A DNA stretch of 5,745 nucleotides from Methanobacteriaceae archaeon (GCA_017883605.1 JADGNH010000123.1:1-5745); one strand, 5' to 3'; shown: positions 1 through 5,745, numbered from the stretch's first letter. The notes: generated from the sequence alone by a model not told the origin. Translations and numbers: made by a program.

Positions 1-212
1 CATGCCAAATGATCTTGAAATTAAATAATTGATCACCTTTGTATTTAGGTGTATATTATAGGTTTATAAAAATTAGGTTTACAAATTTTAAGTTATAAAA
101 GATAGGTTTAGAAATTTAAGTTTATAAAATTCCAAGTTATAAAAAGATAGGTTTACATAAAAATTTATTTAGGTGGATAAAATAGGTTCATCCTGTGAAA
201 TTTGAAAATATC
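1..212. repeat. AT-rich spacer with degenerate direct repeats downstream of the apgM-like gene
   Basis: No gene can be supported here. The stretch is made of variants of two words, 'ataggttta' and 'aagttataaaa'. The clearest pair is 'aagttataaaagataggttt' at 90-109 and a copy with one extra A at 134-154, about 44 bases apart. Shorter copies of 'aggttta' lie at about 60 and 75. On the minus strand the part just after the apgM-like stop has several short T runs (around 141-145 and 160-166), the form archaeal terminators usually take, so the leftward transcript may end here. No stable hairpin is obvious. At 31-40 the minus strand reads AAAGGTGATC, matching an anti-Shine-Dalgarno target, and base 3 begins an ATG, but any gene would lie outside the window. 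Confidence 0.5.
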
Positions 213-1424
213 TTAAAGTTTTGAATATCCAGAATAACCTAAAAAGCTTTCCATGAATTTATAACCATCTATGATACCTTGAGAACCGTTTTTAGCTGAT
301 AATTCATCGTAGGACTCCACATCATCTTTAGAGCCTTTAGTTGAGAACATGGCATATGGAACCGGATCGCTGGTATGGGTTTTAACTGGGATGGGGGTGG
401 GATGATCAGGTAAAATGGATAGAGAATAATCATCAAAGCCTGGAAGTTTGTCCAGGAATTTTCGGAGTATTTTAGAGTCAATCCTCTCTATGGCCTTAAT
501 CTTCTCCCCTAAATCCCCGGCATGGCCCGCTTCATCAGGAGCTTCCACATGGACAAATACCAGATCATGGTCTTCCAGTGCCTGGAGGGTATGTTTGGCC
601 TTTCCACAGTAATCGGTATCATAGTATCCGGTGGCACCCGGGACATTGATGTTGGTGAGCCCCAAGTAAATTCCAATACCTTTTATAAGATCTACACCAG
701 TTATGGTGGCCCCTTCCAATCCATATTTTTCCTTAAAGGGAGTTATATGGGGTTTTAAACCCTGCCCCCACAGCCAGATCATGTTGGCTGGCCTCTTTCC
801 CATTTGGATTCTTTTCTGGTTTACCGGGTGGTCTAAAAGTACTTCTGATGATTGGTCCATTATACTGTTCAATATTATTGCATGTTCATTTTCTTGGGGT
901 TTTATAAGGTGCTGGGAAACAGCTTCCCCCACCACATCATGGGGGGGTGTAGAATCAAGACTAGCAGCATCCTTATTTTTGAATATAAATAAGTTCCGGT
1001 AGCTGGTGCCTAAATAAAACCTTCCAAATTTATAGAACTTCTGGTTTAAAGCTTCTATGAGTTCTGACGCCTCAGAGGTACTGATGTGGTCGGCATTAAA
1101 ATCTGCGATTAATCCCTTTTCCTGGGTTATGAAGTTACATCTAAAGGCCACATCTCCACTTTTAAGTTCTGCTCCAATGCTGGCTGCTTCCAGGGGTCCC
1201 CGGCCAGTGTAAAACTTTTGGGGATCGTAACCCATTATGGACAGGTTGGCCACATCAGAACCAGGCCCCATATTATCTGGCACGGTTTTAAGTAGTCCAT
1301 TTACTCCCTGGGCTGCTATATAATCCATGTTAGGAATTTCAGCCGCTTGAAGAGGTGTTTTATCGCCCAGCTCTTCCAGGGGATAGTCAGCCATGCCATC
1401 TCCTATAACCACCACATATTTCAT
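213..1424 (-). CDS. apgM: ApgM-like alkaline-phosphatase-superfamily enzyme; cofactor-independent phosphoglycerate mutase or proposed homoserine kinase
   Basis: This 403-residue protein is full length for the archaeal ApgM family. Superfamily metal-site and catalytic signatures are in order: GDGMAD (8-13, metal-binding Asp9), PGSDVANLS (54-62, candidate phosphorylated Ser56), [10 protein letters not shown] (292-301), PDHPTP (339-344) and KTHTSDPVP (348-356). It is expected to be a soluble cytosolic enzyme. The ATG at 1424 is preceded by AGGAGA six bases away, which fixes the start. The plain annotation is interconversion of 2- and 3-phosphoglycerate. However, the N terminus (IGDGMADYP rather than the ILDGLGDRP type I recall from archaeal mutases), the TPPHD motif (159-163) and the WLWGQG block (217-222) recall the family described as 'proposed homoserine kinase'. 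The gene also follows hom, separated by 222 bases of repeats, so it may be transcribed separately. I am sure of the superfamily and undecided between the two reactions. Confidence 0.93.
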   Translation of the reverse strand: MKYVVVIGDGMADYPLEELGDKTPLQAAEIPNMDYIAAQGVNGLLKTVPDNMGPGSDVANLSIMGYDPQKFYTGRGPLEAASIGAELKSGDVAFRCNFITQEKGLIADFNADHISTSEASELIEALNQKFYKFGRFYLGTSYRNLFIFKNKDAASLDSTPPHDVVGEAVSQHLIKPQENEHAIILNSIMDQSSEVLLDHPVNQKRIQMGKRPANMIWLWGQGLKPHITPFKEKYGLEGATITGVDLIKGIGIYLGLTNINVPGATGYYDTDYCGKAKHTLQALEDHDLVFVHVEAPDEAGHAGDLGEKIKAIERIDSKILRKFLDKLPGFDDYSLSILPDHPTPIPVKTHTSDPVPYAMFSTKGSKDDVESYDELSAKNGSQGIIDGYKFMESFLGYSGYSKL

Positions 1425-1430
1425 GCTTTA

Positions 1431-1436
1431 TCTCCT
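1431..1436 (-). promoter_or_regulatory. Ribosome binding site of the apgM-like gene
   Basis: AGGAGA on the minus strand lies six bases before the ATG at 1424. It is the only good ribosome site nearby and supports that start. Confidence 0.75.
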
Positions 1437-1456
1437 ATTTAAAGACATGATCTAAT

Positions 1457-1549
1457 TAATAGATTTAATAATCCACTTAATAGATTAATAATCCTACTAA
1501 TAGATTTAATAATCCACTTAATAGATTAATAATCCTACTAATAGATTTA
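1457..1549. repeat. Phased tandem repeat: 41-bp unit made of 20- and 21-bp halves, upstream of the apgM-like gene
   Basis: Two identical 41-bp units (1457-1497 and 1498-1538) are followed by an 11-base start of a third (1539-1549). Each unit is itself two related halves, of the form taatagatt(t)aataatcc. Each half carries a small inverted repeat, GATT...AATC: at 1462-1473, 1483-1493, 1503-1514 and 1524-1534. Their starts are 21, 20 and 21 bases apart, close to two helical turns. The array lies about 35-115 bases before the apgM-like ATG, where a promoter would be expected, although I see no clear TATA box nearby. Another short repeat, 'ttaatagaaatt', occurs at 1575-1586 and 1591-1602. A cooperative protein-binding site is possible; a neutral minisatellite is equally so. 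Confidence 0.85.
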
Positions 1550-1646
1550 TTTTTATTTTATTATTTTATTAATTTTAATAGAAATTAGATTTAATAGAAA
1601 TTTTAGTTTATTTCTCGATGAATTGGGTTTAATCTAAAATCAGATT

Positions 1647-2660
1647 TTACCCTCTGGCTTTCCAGATACTTATGAGATCGCTTAAGATGGCTGATGCGGT
1701 TTCTATAGAACCTGCTCCCCTGCCCACCACGGTGACATCATCTGCCAGGTCGGTTTTAAGGGTGGCCACATTCATGGTTCCATCCACTGAAAACGGTGAT
1801 CCTTCCCTTACCAACCGAGGAGAAACTTCCAGGGAGTCCGGGGAGGCTTCGCCGATCAATTTTATGAGATAACCCTCTTTTTGGGCCAGAGCTATGGACT
1901 CAGGAGTTATTCTGGATATACCCTCCACATCAACATCTTTATAAGTCACATCCCTTTTCATTATGGAGTTTGCAAGTATAACCACTTTACAAGCGGCATC
2001 TATCCCATCCACATCCTGACTGGGATTCGTCTCTGCAATTCCCAGCTCCTGGGCCTCATTAAGAGTTTGATAATATGGAGATCCCTCTTTAGCCATCCGA
2101 GATAATATGTAATTGGTGGTGCCATTCAAAATACCGTAAACCGATTTTATTTCACATCCGGATAGTGTTTCATGGGCAAAATTTATTATAGGCATGGCAC
2201 CACCCACCGAGGCCTCAAATTTGAATTCTACATCATTATTCTGAGCAGTACCCACCAATTCACGGAAAAATAATGATAAAGGTCCTTTATTGGAAGTCAC
2301 CACACTTTTACCATTTTTCATGGCCTTTAACATGTGCGACCTGGCGGGTTCTCCGTCTTCTATGTTAGTAGGTGTAACCTCCACCAAACAGTCATATTCA
2401 ACCCCATCCAATACTTCGAGGCTCGAAATACCGGGAACACCATATTCCGGATAATTTGCCACTTTTCCTGAATTTCTCTTGGTTTCCAGGAGTAACCGAG
2501 GATCCAGGCCATCCCCACATATAGCCGCTCCTCTGCTGTCAGCAGCAGCCACCAGATTAAGATCTAAGCCGTAATCTTTTTTTATACGCTCCCTTTTCAT
2601 TGCAAATACCTGGGCAACTCCCTGTCCAACTGCCCCCAAGCCGATGATACATATCCTCAT
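1647..2660 (-). CDS. hom: Homoserine dehydrogenase, short archaeal form lacking an ACT domain
   Basis: It reduces aspartate semialdehyde to homoserine with NAD(P)H, the branch-point step towards threonine and methionine, in the cytosol. The 337 residues show an N-terminal Rossmann fold with GLGAVGQG (7-14), then TSNKGPLS (122-129), ASVGGAMPI (150-158), the homoserine-dehydrogenase signature [11 protein letters not shown] (176-186), and the catalytic segment [10 protein letters not shown] (216-225) with Asp221 and Lys225. The protein ends with [13 protein letters not shown] (313-325). Many bacterial enzymes run to about 430 residues because of a C-terminal ACT domain; here that domain is absent and an ACT protein is encoded immediately upstream. 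The ATG at 2660 has GAGGAGG at 2670-2676, nine bases away. The gap to the ACT gene is 45 bases without a clear promoter, so co-transcription is likely. All expected catalytic residues are present. Confidence 0.96.
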   Translation of the reverse strand: MRICIIGLGAVGQGVAQVFAMKRERIKKDYGLDLNLVAAADSRGAAICGDGLDPRLLLETKRNSGKVANYPEYGVPGISSLEVLDGVEYDCLVEVTPTNIEDGEPARSHMLKAMKNGKSVVTSNKGPLSLFFRELVGTAQNNDVEFKFEASVGGAMPIINFAHETLSGCEIKSVYGILNGTTNYILSRMAKEGSPYYQTLNEAQELGIAETNPSQDVDGIDAACKVVILANSIMKRDVTYKDVDVEGISRITPESIALAQKEGYLIKLIGEASPDSLEVSPRLVREGSPFSVDGTMNVATLKTDLADDVTVVGRGAGSIETASAILSDLISIWKARG

Positions 2661-2669
2661 AAAAAAATT

Positions 2670-2676
2670 CCTCCTC
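2670..2676 (-). promoter_or_regulatory. Strong ribosome binding site of hom
   Basis: GAGGAGG on the minus strand lies nine bases before the hom ATG and just after the ACT gene's stop. This suggests hom is translated independently within a shared transcript. Confidence 0.8.
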
Positions 2677-2705
2677 TAAAGATTGGAAATGTTTGATAAG
2701 ATTAT

Positions 2706-3194
2706 TCAAACCTCATTTATAACCAAAAATCCTTTCAAAGACCCTAATTCTTTTAATTTTCTCATTACATCTTTTTTCCGGCCATATTCCGCTTCAATTA
2801 TAATCTTGGATGCCGATCGCTCCGGCTGATCTGACATCTTCAAATCCAGATCAGCCACCATCACACCCTCAAGCTGGTTTAAAATGTCCACGGTATCCTT
2901 AACATCCTGATCAACTATGTTTCCGATCAGAACCGTGGTTACCTTCTCCTTTCTTAAGACACCGTCCACCTGGATTATTTGGATTCCACTTTCTTCTATG
3001 GACTCTAAAACTTTATCCAGAGTTTCTTTGTCTCCTTCAATGGTGATTTGAACTGGAATAGTTCCCCGTTCAGTTTTAACATCCCTTTGGTGAATAATCG
3101 CAACTATGTTGGCGCCAAGTCTTCCTATGGGATTTAAAGCATCTAGAAGCTGGCCTGGCACGTCTAAAAGTTCTAAAACAAGATTTAACCTCAT
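2706..3194 (-). CDS. ACT-domain protein, predicted allosteric regulator of homoserine dehydrogenase
   Basis: This 162-residue protein has no enzymatic motif. Residues 1-77 form a recognisable ACT ligand-binding domain, with a first strand RLNLVLEL, the loop DVPGQLLDALNPIGRLGAN (11-29) and the strand IVAIIHQR. Residues 83-162 look like a second, more diverged ACT-like fold. Such proteins (the COG2061 type) are described as predicted regulators of homoserine dehydrogenase. The neighbouring Hom lacks its own ACT domain, so feedback binding of threonine or a related amino acid in trans is a reasonable inference. The frame extends upstream to a TTG at 3221, inside gatC, which would add nine residues. 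I prefer the ATG at 3194 because the conserved domain begins there and it sits one base after the gatC stop (TAA-A-ATG), typical of translational coupling. No strong ribosome site precedes either start. Confidence 0.9.
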   Translation of the reverse strand: MRLNLVLELLDVPGQLLDALNPIGRLGANIVAIIHQRDVKTERGTIPVQITIEGDKETLDKVLESIEESGIQIIQVDGVLRKEKVTTVLIGNIVDQDVKDTVDILNQLEGVMVADLDLKMSDQPERSASKIIIEAEYGRKKDVMRKLKELGSLKGFLVINEV

Positions 3195-3195
3195 T

Positions 3196-3411
3196 TTATC
3201 TAACCCATTTCCCTTTTTCAACTATAAGATTACCATCTTCATCCGTATGGGCATTTCTAAGGATTTTATCAGGATTTTTATCTTCCCCTCCATCGGGACG
3301 GGTAAGATTAACATTATCAACCATATAATGGGTTTCTTCAAGTTCAGGTATATTTTCTAAAGCCTTTGAAAACTTTTCCAGTATCTTTTCGGCTTCCTTT
3401 TCTATTTTCAA
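3196..3411 (-). CDS. gatC: Aspartyl/glutamyl-tRNA amidotransferase subunit C, short archaeal form
   Basis: GatC is the small stabilising subunit of the GatCAB complex, which amidates Asp-tRNA(Asn) and/or Glu-tRNA(Gln) in the cytosol. The 71-residue product has an N-terminal charged helix (about 1-20, EKEAEKILEKFSKAL), a central segment ETHYMVDNVNLTRPD (26-40), and a C-terminal part LRNAHTDEDGNLIVEKG (51-67) resembling the family's usual R-x-A...DG...V ending. It is shorter than typical bacterial GatC (about 95 residues). The start is a TTG at 3411, supported by a perfectly placed GGGGAGG; the first in-frame ATG is residue 30, too late to leave a useful protein. No gatA or gatB is in the window. 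It is the first gene of a tight run with the ACT gene and hom, and lies downstream of asnB, so two routes to asparagine are encoded side by side. Confidence 0.85.
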   Translation of the reverse strand: MKIEKEAEKILEKFSKALENIPELEETHYMVDNVNLTRPDGGEDKNPDKILRNAHTDEDGNLIVEKGKWVR

Positions 3412-3418
3412 ATTTATT

Positions 3419-3425
3419 CCTCCCC
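3419..3425 (-). promoter_or_regulatory. Ribosome binding site that fixes the TTG start of gatC
   Basis: GGGGAGG on the minus strand is seven bases before the TTG at 3411. It is the strongest ribosome site near this frame and is the main reason to accept a non-ATG start. Confidence 0.8.
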
Positions 3426-3448
3426 TCGCAACTAAAAAAATTTAATCA

Positions 3449-3462
3449 GATTTTAAAGTTTT
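3449..3462 (-). promoter_or_regulatory. Candidate TATA-like promoter of the gatC-ACT-hom run
   Basis: The minus strand reads AAAACTTTAAAATC here, resembling the methanogen box A (AAANNTTTATATA) in its first half. Transcription would start about 25 bases further on, near 3425-3430, giving a very short leader that still includes the ribosome site. The match is imperfect, so this is a suggestion only. Confidence 0.35.
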
Positions 3463-3497
3463 AATGATTCTAGTTAAATCCTATGAAAATTATCTAC

Positions 3498-3608
3498 ATG
3501 ACCCATATGGAAGTATGTAATGACCCATATGGAAGTATGTAATGACCCATATGGAAGTATGTAATGACCCATATGGAAGTATCTACATGAATCATATGGA
3601 TATGAAAT
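3498..3608. repeat. Four tandem 22-bp repeats with CCATATGG cores, plus a degenerate fifth
   Basis: Units lie at 3498-3519, 3520-3541, 3542-3563 and 3564-3585. The first three are identical and the fourth differs by one base near its end. A diverged fifth copy (atgaatcatatggatatgaa) follows one base later at 3587-3606. Each unit begins atgacCCATATGG and contains the 8-base palindrome CCATATGG. The 22-base spacing is close to two helical turns, so the palindromes face roughly the same side of the DNA. There are no spacers between units, so it is not a CRISPR, and 22 is not a multiple of three, so the frame breaks with stops. The array lies about 90-200 bases before gatC and downstream of asnB. 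A lone related octamer, tgacccat, occurs at 3648-3655. Confidence 0.9.
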
Positions 3609-3684
3609 TTATGAAATCATATTCAATCTAAAAATTCTATATTAACCTGACCCATTCCCTAGGATTTTAAATTTCTGAAACAAG

Positions 3685-5304
3685 TTAATTTTTTAGATAT
3701 CTCAAGGAATTTAAATTAACCATATAGGCTTCATCCTTTAAAACTTTTTTAACCAGCATTTTATGGATGCCAGAGCCGTATTGGGCCGCTTTTTTGGGTC
3801 TTTTGACTATTTCCTCTGGCACACCCAGGTCAGATGCAACTTCCCTTAAAATGCACTTTCTCAGGGGGTCATTTTCACCATTTATCTTGTATTTTATAGG
3901 TATATCCATAGCTATATTTATAATATCCAGATCAAGGTAAGGAACCCGTAGTTCAACACTGTTAGCCATGGTTACAGCGTCGTCGCGCTGCAGGTTAACC
4001 TGGTAAAGATTCAAAATGTCTTTTTTTAGGTCTTCCTGGGCATTTTCACCCCTCTGATGGTAAAATCTCAGGTAACGGTGGTATCCTGCAAAGAGTTCAT
4101 CAGCACCTTGCCCTGAAAACATGACCTTGATACCATCCTGATGGGCCATCTCTGCTGCTATGTATGCTGGCATTCCCACCCCTAATTTCATAAGGTTGAA
4201 CTCTTCTATGGCATTTAAAACCATGGAAAGATAATGTTTGACGTCGTCCACTTCCAAAGTTTGGATGTGGATAGGGAGACCCATATCCACCGCTGTTTTC
4301 CGGGCAAATTTCAGGTCCACCGAATCTTTATGGCCAACACTATAAAGAACAGTTTCCACTCCCAGATCATCTGATATCCGGGAGAGCAAGGTGCTGTCCA
4401 CCCCACCTGAAAACATTACTCCCACTCTAGAAAGCCCTTTTACCCTCTTTTCCACAGAATTTATCAAACTTTCTTTTAACTGGTATTTTAATTCATTTTT
4501 CAATAGATCATCCTTCAACGATCTACTTTTCAACGAATCATTCAAAGGTTTATCTTTCAATGAATCTGTTTCTAATGAATTATCCTTCACTAAATCATTC
4601 AAGGATTTATCCTTCACTAAATCAGTTTCTAATGAATTATCCTTCAATGATCTATTCAGATTAAAATCTATATTATGCCCCAATTTTAACCTTTCATCCA
4701 GTTTTACCAGTTTCCAGTTGTATAACATATATCCCGGAGGTAGGGCTTCCACTTCATTTATACCCACGTCCCAAAGGGCTTTTCTCTCAGAAGCAAATGC
4801 AAATATGTTTTTAGTCTGGTTTTCCCCAAAATATAATGGTTTCACTCCCACCGGATCCCTTAAAACCGCCAAATCTTTCCCATCATATATGGCAAAGGCA
4901 TAGTCACCATCCAGGAATTTTAGGCTTTTTATCAGGGCTGAGTGGAGAGATCCCTGGTAAAATTTTTTTACCAACCCAATTATGACTTCACAATCAGAAT
5001 CGCTCTTAAAATTATGGCCAATTTCTTTTTTAAGTTCCATGTAATTGTATATTTCGCCGTTACAGACCAGAACAAAGTTATCCCTTGAAATGGGTTGAGA
5101 ACCTTCGCAGCCCACAATGGAAAGCAAGTTGTGGCCCATTCCAAAGTTTCCCCCAGGAACTTTCAGGCTATCTAAATCTCCGTAAGAAACCTTTCCATCT
5201 ACAAAAACACCGCTTCCATCCGGTCCCCGGTGTTTAAGGGTGGTTAACATTTTATACAGTTTTTCGGATATGTTTTTTCCGGTTATTCCCACAATAGCGC
5301 ACAT
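3685..5304 (-). CDS. asnB: Asparagine synthetase B (glutamine-hydrolysing type) with a repeat-expanded linker
   Basis: The enzyme makes asparagine from aspartate, ATP and glutamine-derived ammonia in the cytosol. Residues 2-200 form the class II glutaminase domain: nucleophile Cys2 (MCAIVGI), KHRGPDG (24-30), CNGEIYNY (81-88), SDCEVI (103-108), DGDYAFAIYD (132-141) and RDPVGVKPLY (149-158). Residues 275-539 form the synthetase domain: ATP loop SGGVDS (299-304), SGQGADELF (397-405), VELRVPYLD (450-458) and KRPKKAAQYGSG (501-512). Two oddities stand out. The interdomain linker (about 213-270) contains two 19-residue repeats, making the protein longer (539 residues) than the roughly 480-510 I would expect. 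Also, the family motif HxRLSIV reads HNLLSIV (58-64), with leucine where an arginine normally contacts glutamine. The ATG at 5304 is required to place Cys2; its ribosome site is weak (GGA eight bases upstream). A TATA box lies about 40 bases upstream. Confidence 0.96.
   Translation of the reverse strand: MCAIVGITGKNISEKLYKMLTTLKHRGPDGSGVFVDGKVSYGDLDSLKVPGGNFGMGHNLLSIVGCEGSQPISRDNFVLVCNGEIYNYMELKKEIGHNFKSDSDCEVIIGLVKKFYQGSLHSALIKSLKFLDGDYAFAIYDGKDLAVLRDPVGVKPLYFGENQTKNIFAFASERKALWDVGINEVEALPPGYMLYNWKLVKLDERLKLGHNIDFNLNRSLKDNSLETDLVKDKSLNDLVKDNSLETDSLKDKPLNDSLKSRSLKDDLLKNELKYQLKESLINSVEKRVKGLSRVGVMFSGGVDSTLLSRISDDLGVETVLYSVGHKDSVDLKFARKTAVDMGLPIHIQTLEVDDVKHYLSMVLNAIEEFNLMKLGVGMPAYIAAEMAHQDGIKVMFSGQGADELFAGYHRYLRFYHQRGENAQEDLKKDILNLYQVNLQRDDAVTMANSVELRVPYLDLDIINIAMDIPIKYKINGENDPLRKCILREVASDLGVPEEIVKRPKKAAQYGSGIHKMLVKKVLKDEAYMVNLNSLRYLKN
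4528..4641 (-). repeat. In-frame 57-bp tandem duplication inside the asnB linker
   Basis: Two 57-bp units, 4585-4641 and 4528-4584, encode residues 222-240 and 241-259, both starting DNSLETD and continuing with the pattern (L/S)(V/L)KDK(S/P)LND(L/S)(V/L)K. The longest perfect DNA match is 22 bases (4568-4589 and 4625-4646). Diverged shorter units of the ttcaa-gatc type continue on the left to about 4490. The coded stretch is hydrophilic, alternates charges, and sits between the two catalytic domains. Because 57 is a multiple of three, changes in copy number keep the frame. Confidence 0.9.
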
Positions 5305-5610
5305 ATTTGAATTCCATTATTTATATTAATTCCATGTTTATTTATATAAAACCAGAATTATTATTTATTTTTAAATTATTTTTGATTATTCTTGAATTTC
5401 TTAAAACTAAGAATATTAAATTTAAGCAAATTTTAAAAATCTGTAATTCCAGTAAGAAATTTCCAATCAGATATTGGTGAAAATCAGATATTAATAGATT
5501 AAATCAGCTAAATTAGTATAATTAAACTAAAATAATCTAAATCATGATATAAACTAATTTTTTAAAACAAATAAATACCCTTATTTAAGAACACTCTTTA
5601 AAATTTCAGA
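5305..5610. other. AT-rich intergenic region upstream of asnB
   Basis: No gene is visible in this 306-base stretch. Besides the asnB TATA box it holds a direct repeat, aatcagatatt, at 5465-5475 and 5482-5492 (17 bases apart), and ttaatagatt at 5491-5500, followed by the dyad GATTAAATC (5497-5505). The same ttaatagatt word builds the array before the apgM-like gene. The minus strand after the small ORF has T-rich stretches (around 5554-5580) that could end its transcript. Confidence 0.55.
5341..5350 (-). promoter_or_regulatory. TATA box of asnB
   Basis: The minus strand reads TTTATATAAA, a near-ideal archaeal box A core. Transcription starting about 25 bases downstream (near 5320) would leave a leader of roughly 15 bases before the asnB ATG, consistent with its poor ribosome site. 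No clear purine-rich BRE precedes it. Confidence 0.6.
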
Positions 5611-5730
5611 TTAAATGGTGTCCACCTGAGAACCCATGCAGGCATTACAATTAACGGGTATGTTATCCTTTTCTTTGTGCAGCTGACAGACAACTTCTTC
5701 TGTCTTTATTTTTTTGCATATTTCACACAT
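5611..5730 (-). CDS. Small cysteine-rich ORF with two CxxC pairs, putative zinc-binding protein
   Basis: This 39-codon frame begins with ATG at 5730 and ends with TAA. It encodes five cysteines: Cys2-x2-Cys5 near the start, Cys15 with His18 in the middle, and Cys28-x2-Cys31 near the end. Two CxxC knuckles separated by 22 residues resemble a minimal zinc ribbon, or possibly another metal site; I recognise no specific family. The remainder is rich in lysine and glutamate with no membrane segment, so it would be cytosolic. Only 15 bases upstream are visible. The frame stays open to the window edge (His-Ile-Ile-Pro-Lys before the Met), so this could also be the C-terminal end of a longer protein. 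No ribosome site can be seen before the ATG. It has the same orientation as asnB but is 306 bases away and probably a separate unit. Confidence 0.6.
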   Translation of the reverse strand: MCEICKKIKTEEVVCQLHKEKDNIPVNCNACMGSQVDTI

Positions 5731-5745
5731 TTTAGGTATTATATG

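Noticed and set aside
1..60. Possible promoter and start of a further leftward gene (TATAATATA at 52-60, AAAGGTGATC at 31-40, ATG at 1-3, minus strand)
   Set aside because: The ribosome-like site is about 27 bases from the ATG, too far, and no coding sequence is inside the window to test it.
269..481. Second minus-strand frame inside the apgM-like gene
   Set aside because: It is an out-of-frame shadow of the gene, with no independent support.
522..1002. Two overlapping plus-strand frames opposite the apgM-like gene
   Set aside because: They are antisense shadows of a well-conserved gene, with no start signals and no domain.
1672..2105. Plus-strand frames opposite hom
   Set aside because: They are antisense to conserved dehydrogenase motifs and have no ribosome site.
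3106..3360. Plus-strand 84-residue frame spanning the gatC/ACT junction
   Set aside because: It is antisense to two recognised genes and its composition is explained by them.
3498..3608. Possible CRISPR array
   Set aside because: The 22-bp units are contiguous with no unique spacers between them.
4391..4903. Long plus-strand open frame rich in Ser, Phe and Asn repeats
   Set aside because: It lies wholly opposite asnB, and its repeats mirror the asnB linker duplication. It has no ribosome site or recognisable domain.

Overview
The window looks like part of a euryarchaeal methanogen chromosome, most likely Methanobacteriales (Methanobacterium or a close relative). The evidence is very AT-rich spacers, strong GGAGG-type ribosome sites beside archaeal TATA-like promoters, and protein types that match this order: a short archaeal GatC, a homoserine dehydrogenase without its own ACT domain, a stand-alone ACT protein and an archaeal AsnB. 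From memory, the same order (asnB, gatC, ACT, hom, apgM-like) occurs in Methanothermobacter; I could not check this here.

Every recognisable gene is on the minus strand, so transcription runs from right to left. At the right edge (5611-5730) is a 39-codon cysteine-rich ORF with two CxxC pairs. After a 306-bp AT-rich spacer that holds a TATA box comes asnB (3685-5304), asparagine synthetase B. It carries an unusual in-frame repeat linker and has lost a normally conserved arginine in the glutamine site. A 273-bp spacer follows, containing four head-to-tail 22-bp repeats, each with the palindrome CCATATGG. Next is a compact run: gatC (3196-3411, TTG start), an ACT-domain protein (2706-3194) whose start lies one base after the gatC stop, and hom (1647-2660). 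A 222-bp spacer with a second phased repeat array (about 20.5-bp sub-unit, 41-bp unit) separates hom from an apgM-like gene (213-1424). The left 212 bases are AT-rich degenerate repeats with no supportable gene.

The theme is aspartate-family amino-acid metabolism. AsnB makes free asparagine from aspartate. GatC belongs to the amidotransferase that makes Asn-tRNA and/or Gln-tRNA. Hom makes homoserine, and the ACT protein is probably its separate feedback-sensing subunit. The last gene would usually be annotated as phosphoglycerate mutase, but its sequence type and position next to hom fit the 'proposed homoserine kinase' branch of that superfamily, which would make it the next step towards threonine.

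The most interesting points are that reassignment, the two helically phased repeat arrays in the spacers, the repeat-expanded AsnB linker with the altered glutamine pocket, and the small putative zinc-binding ORF.
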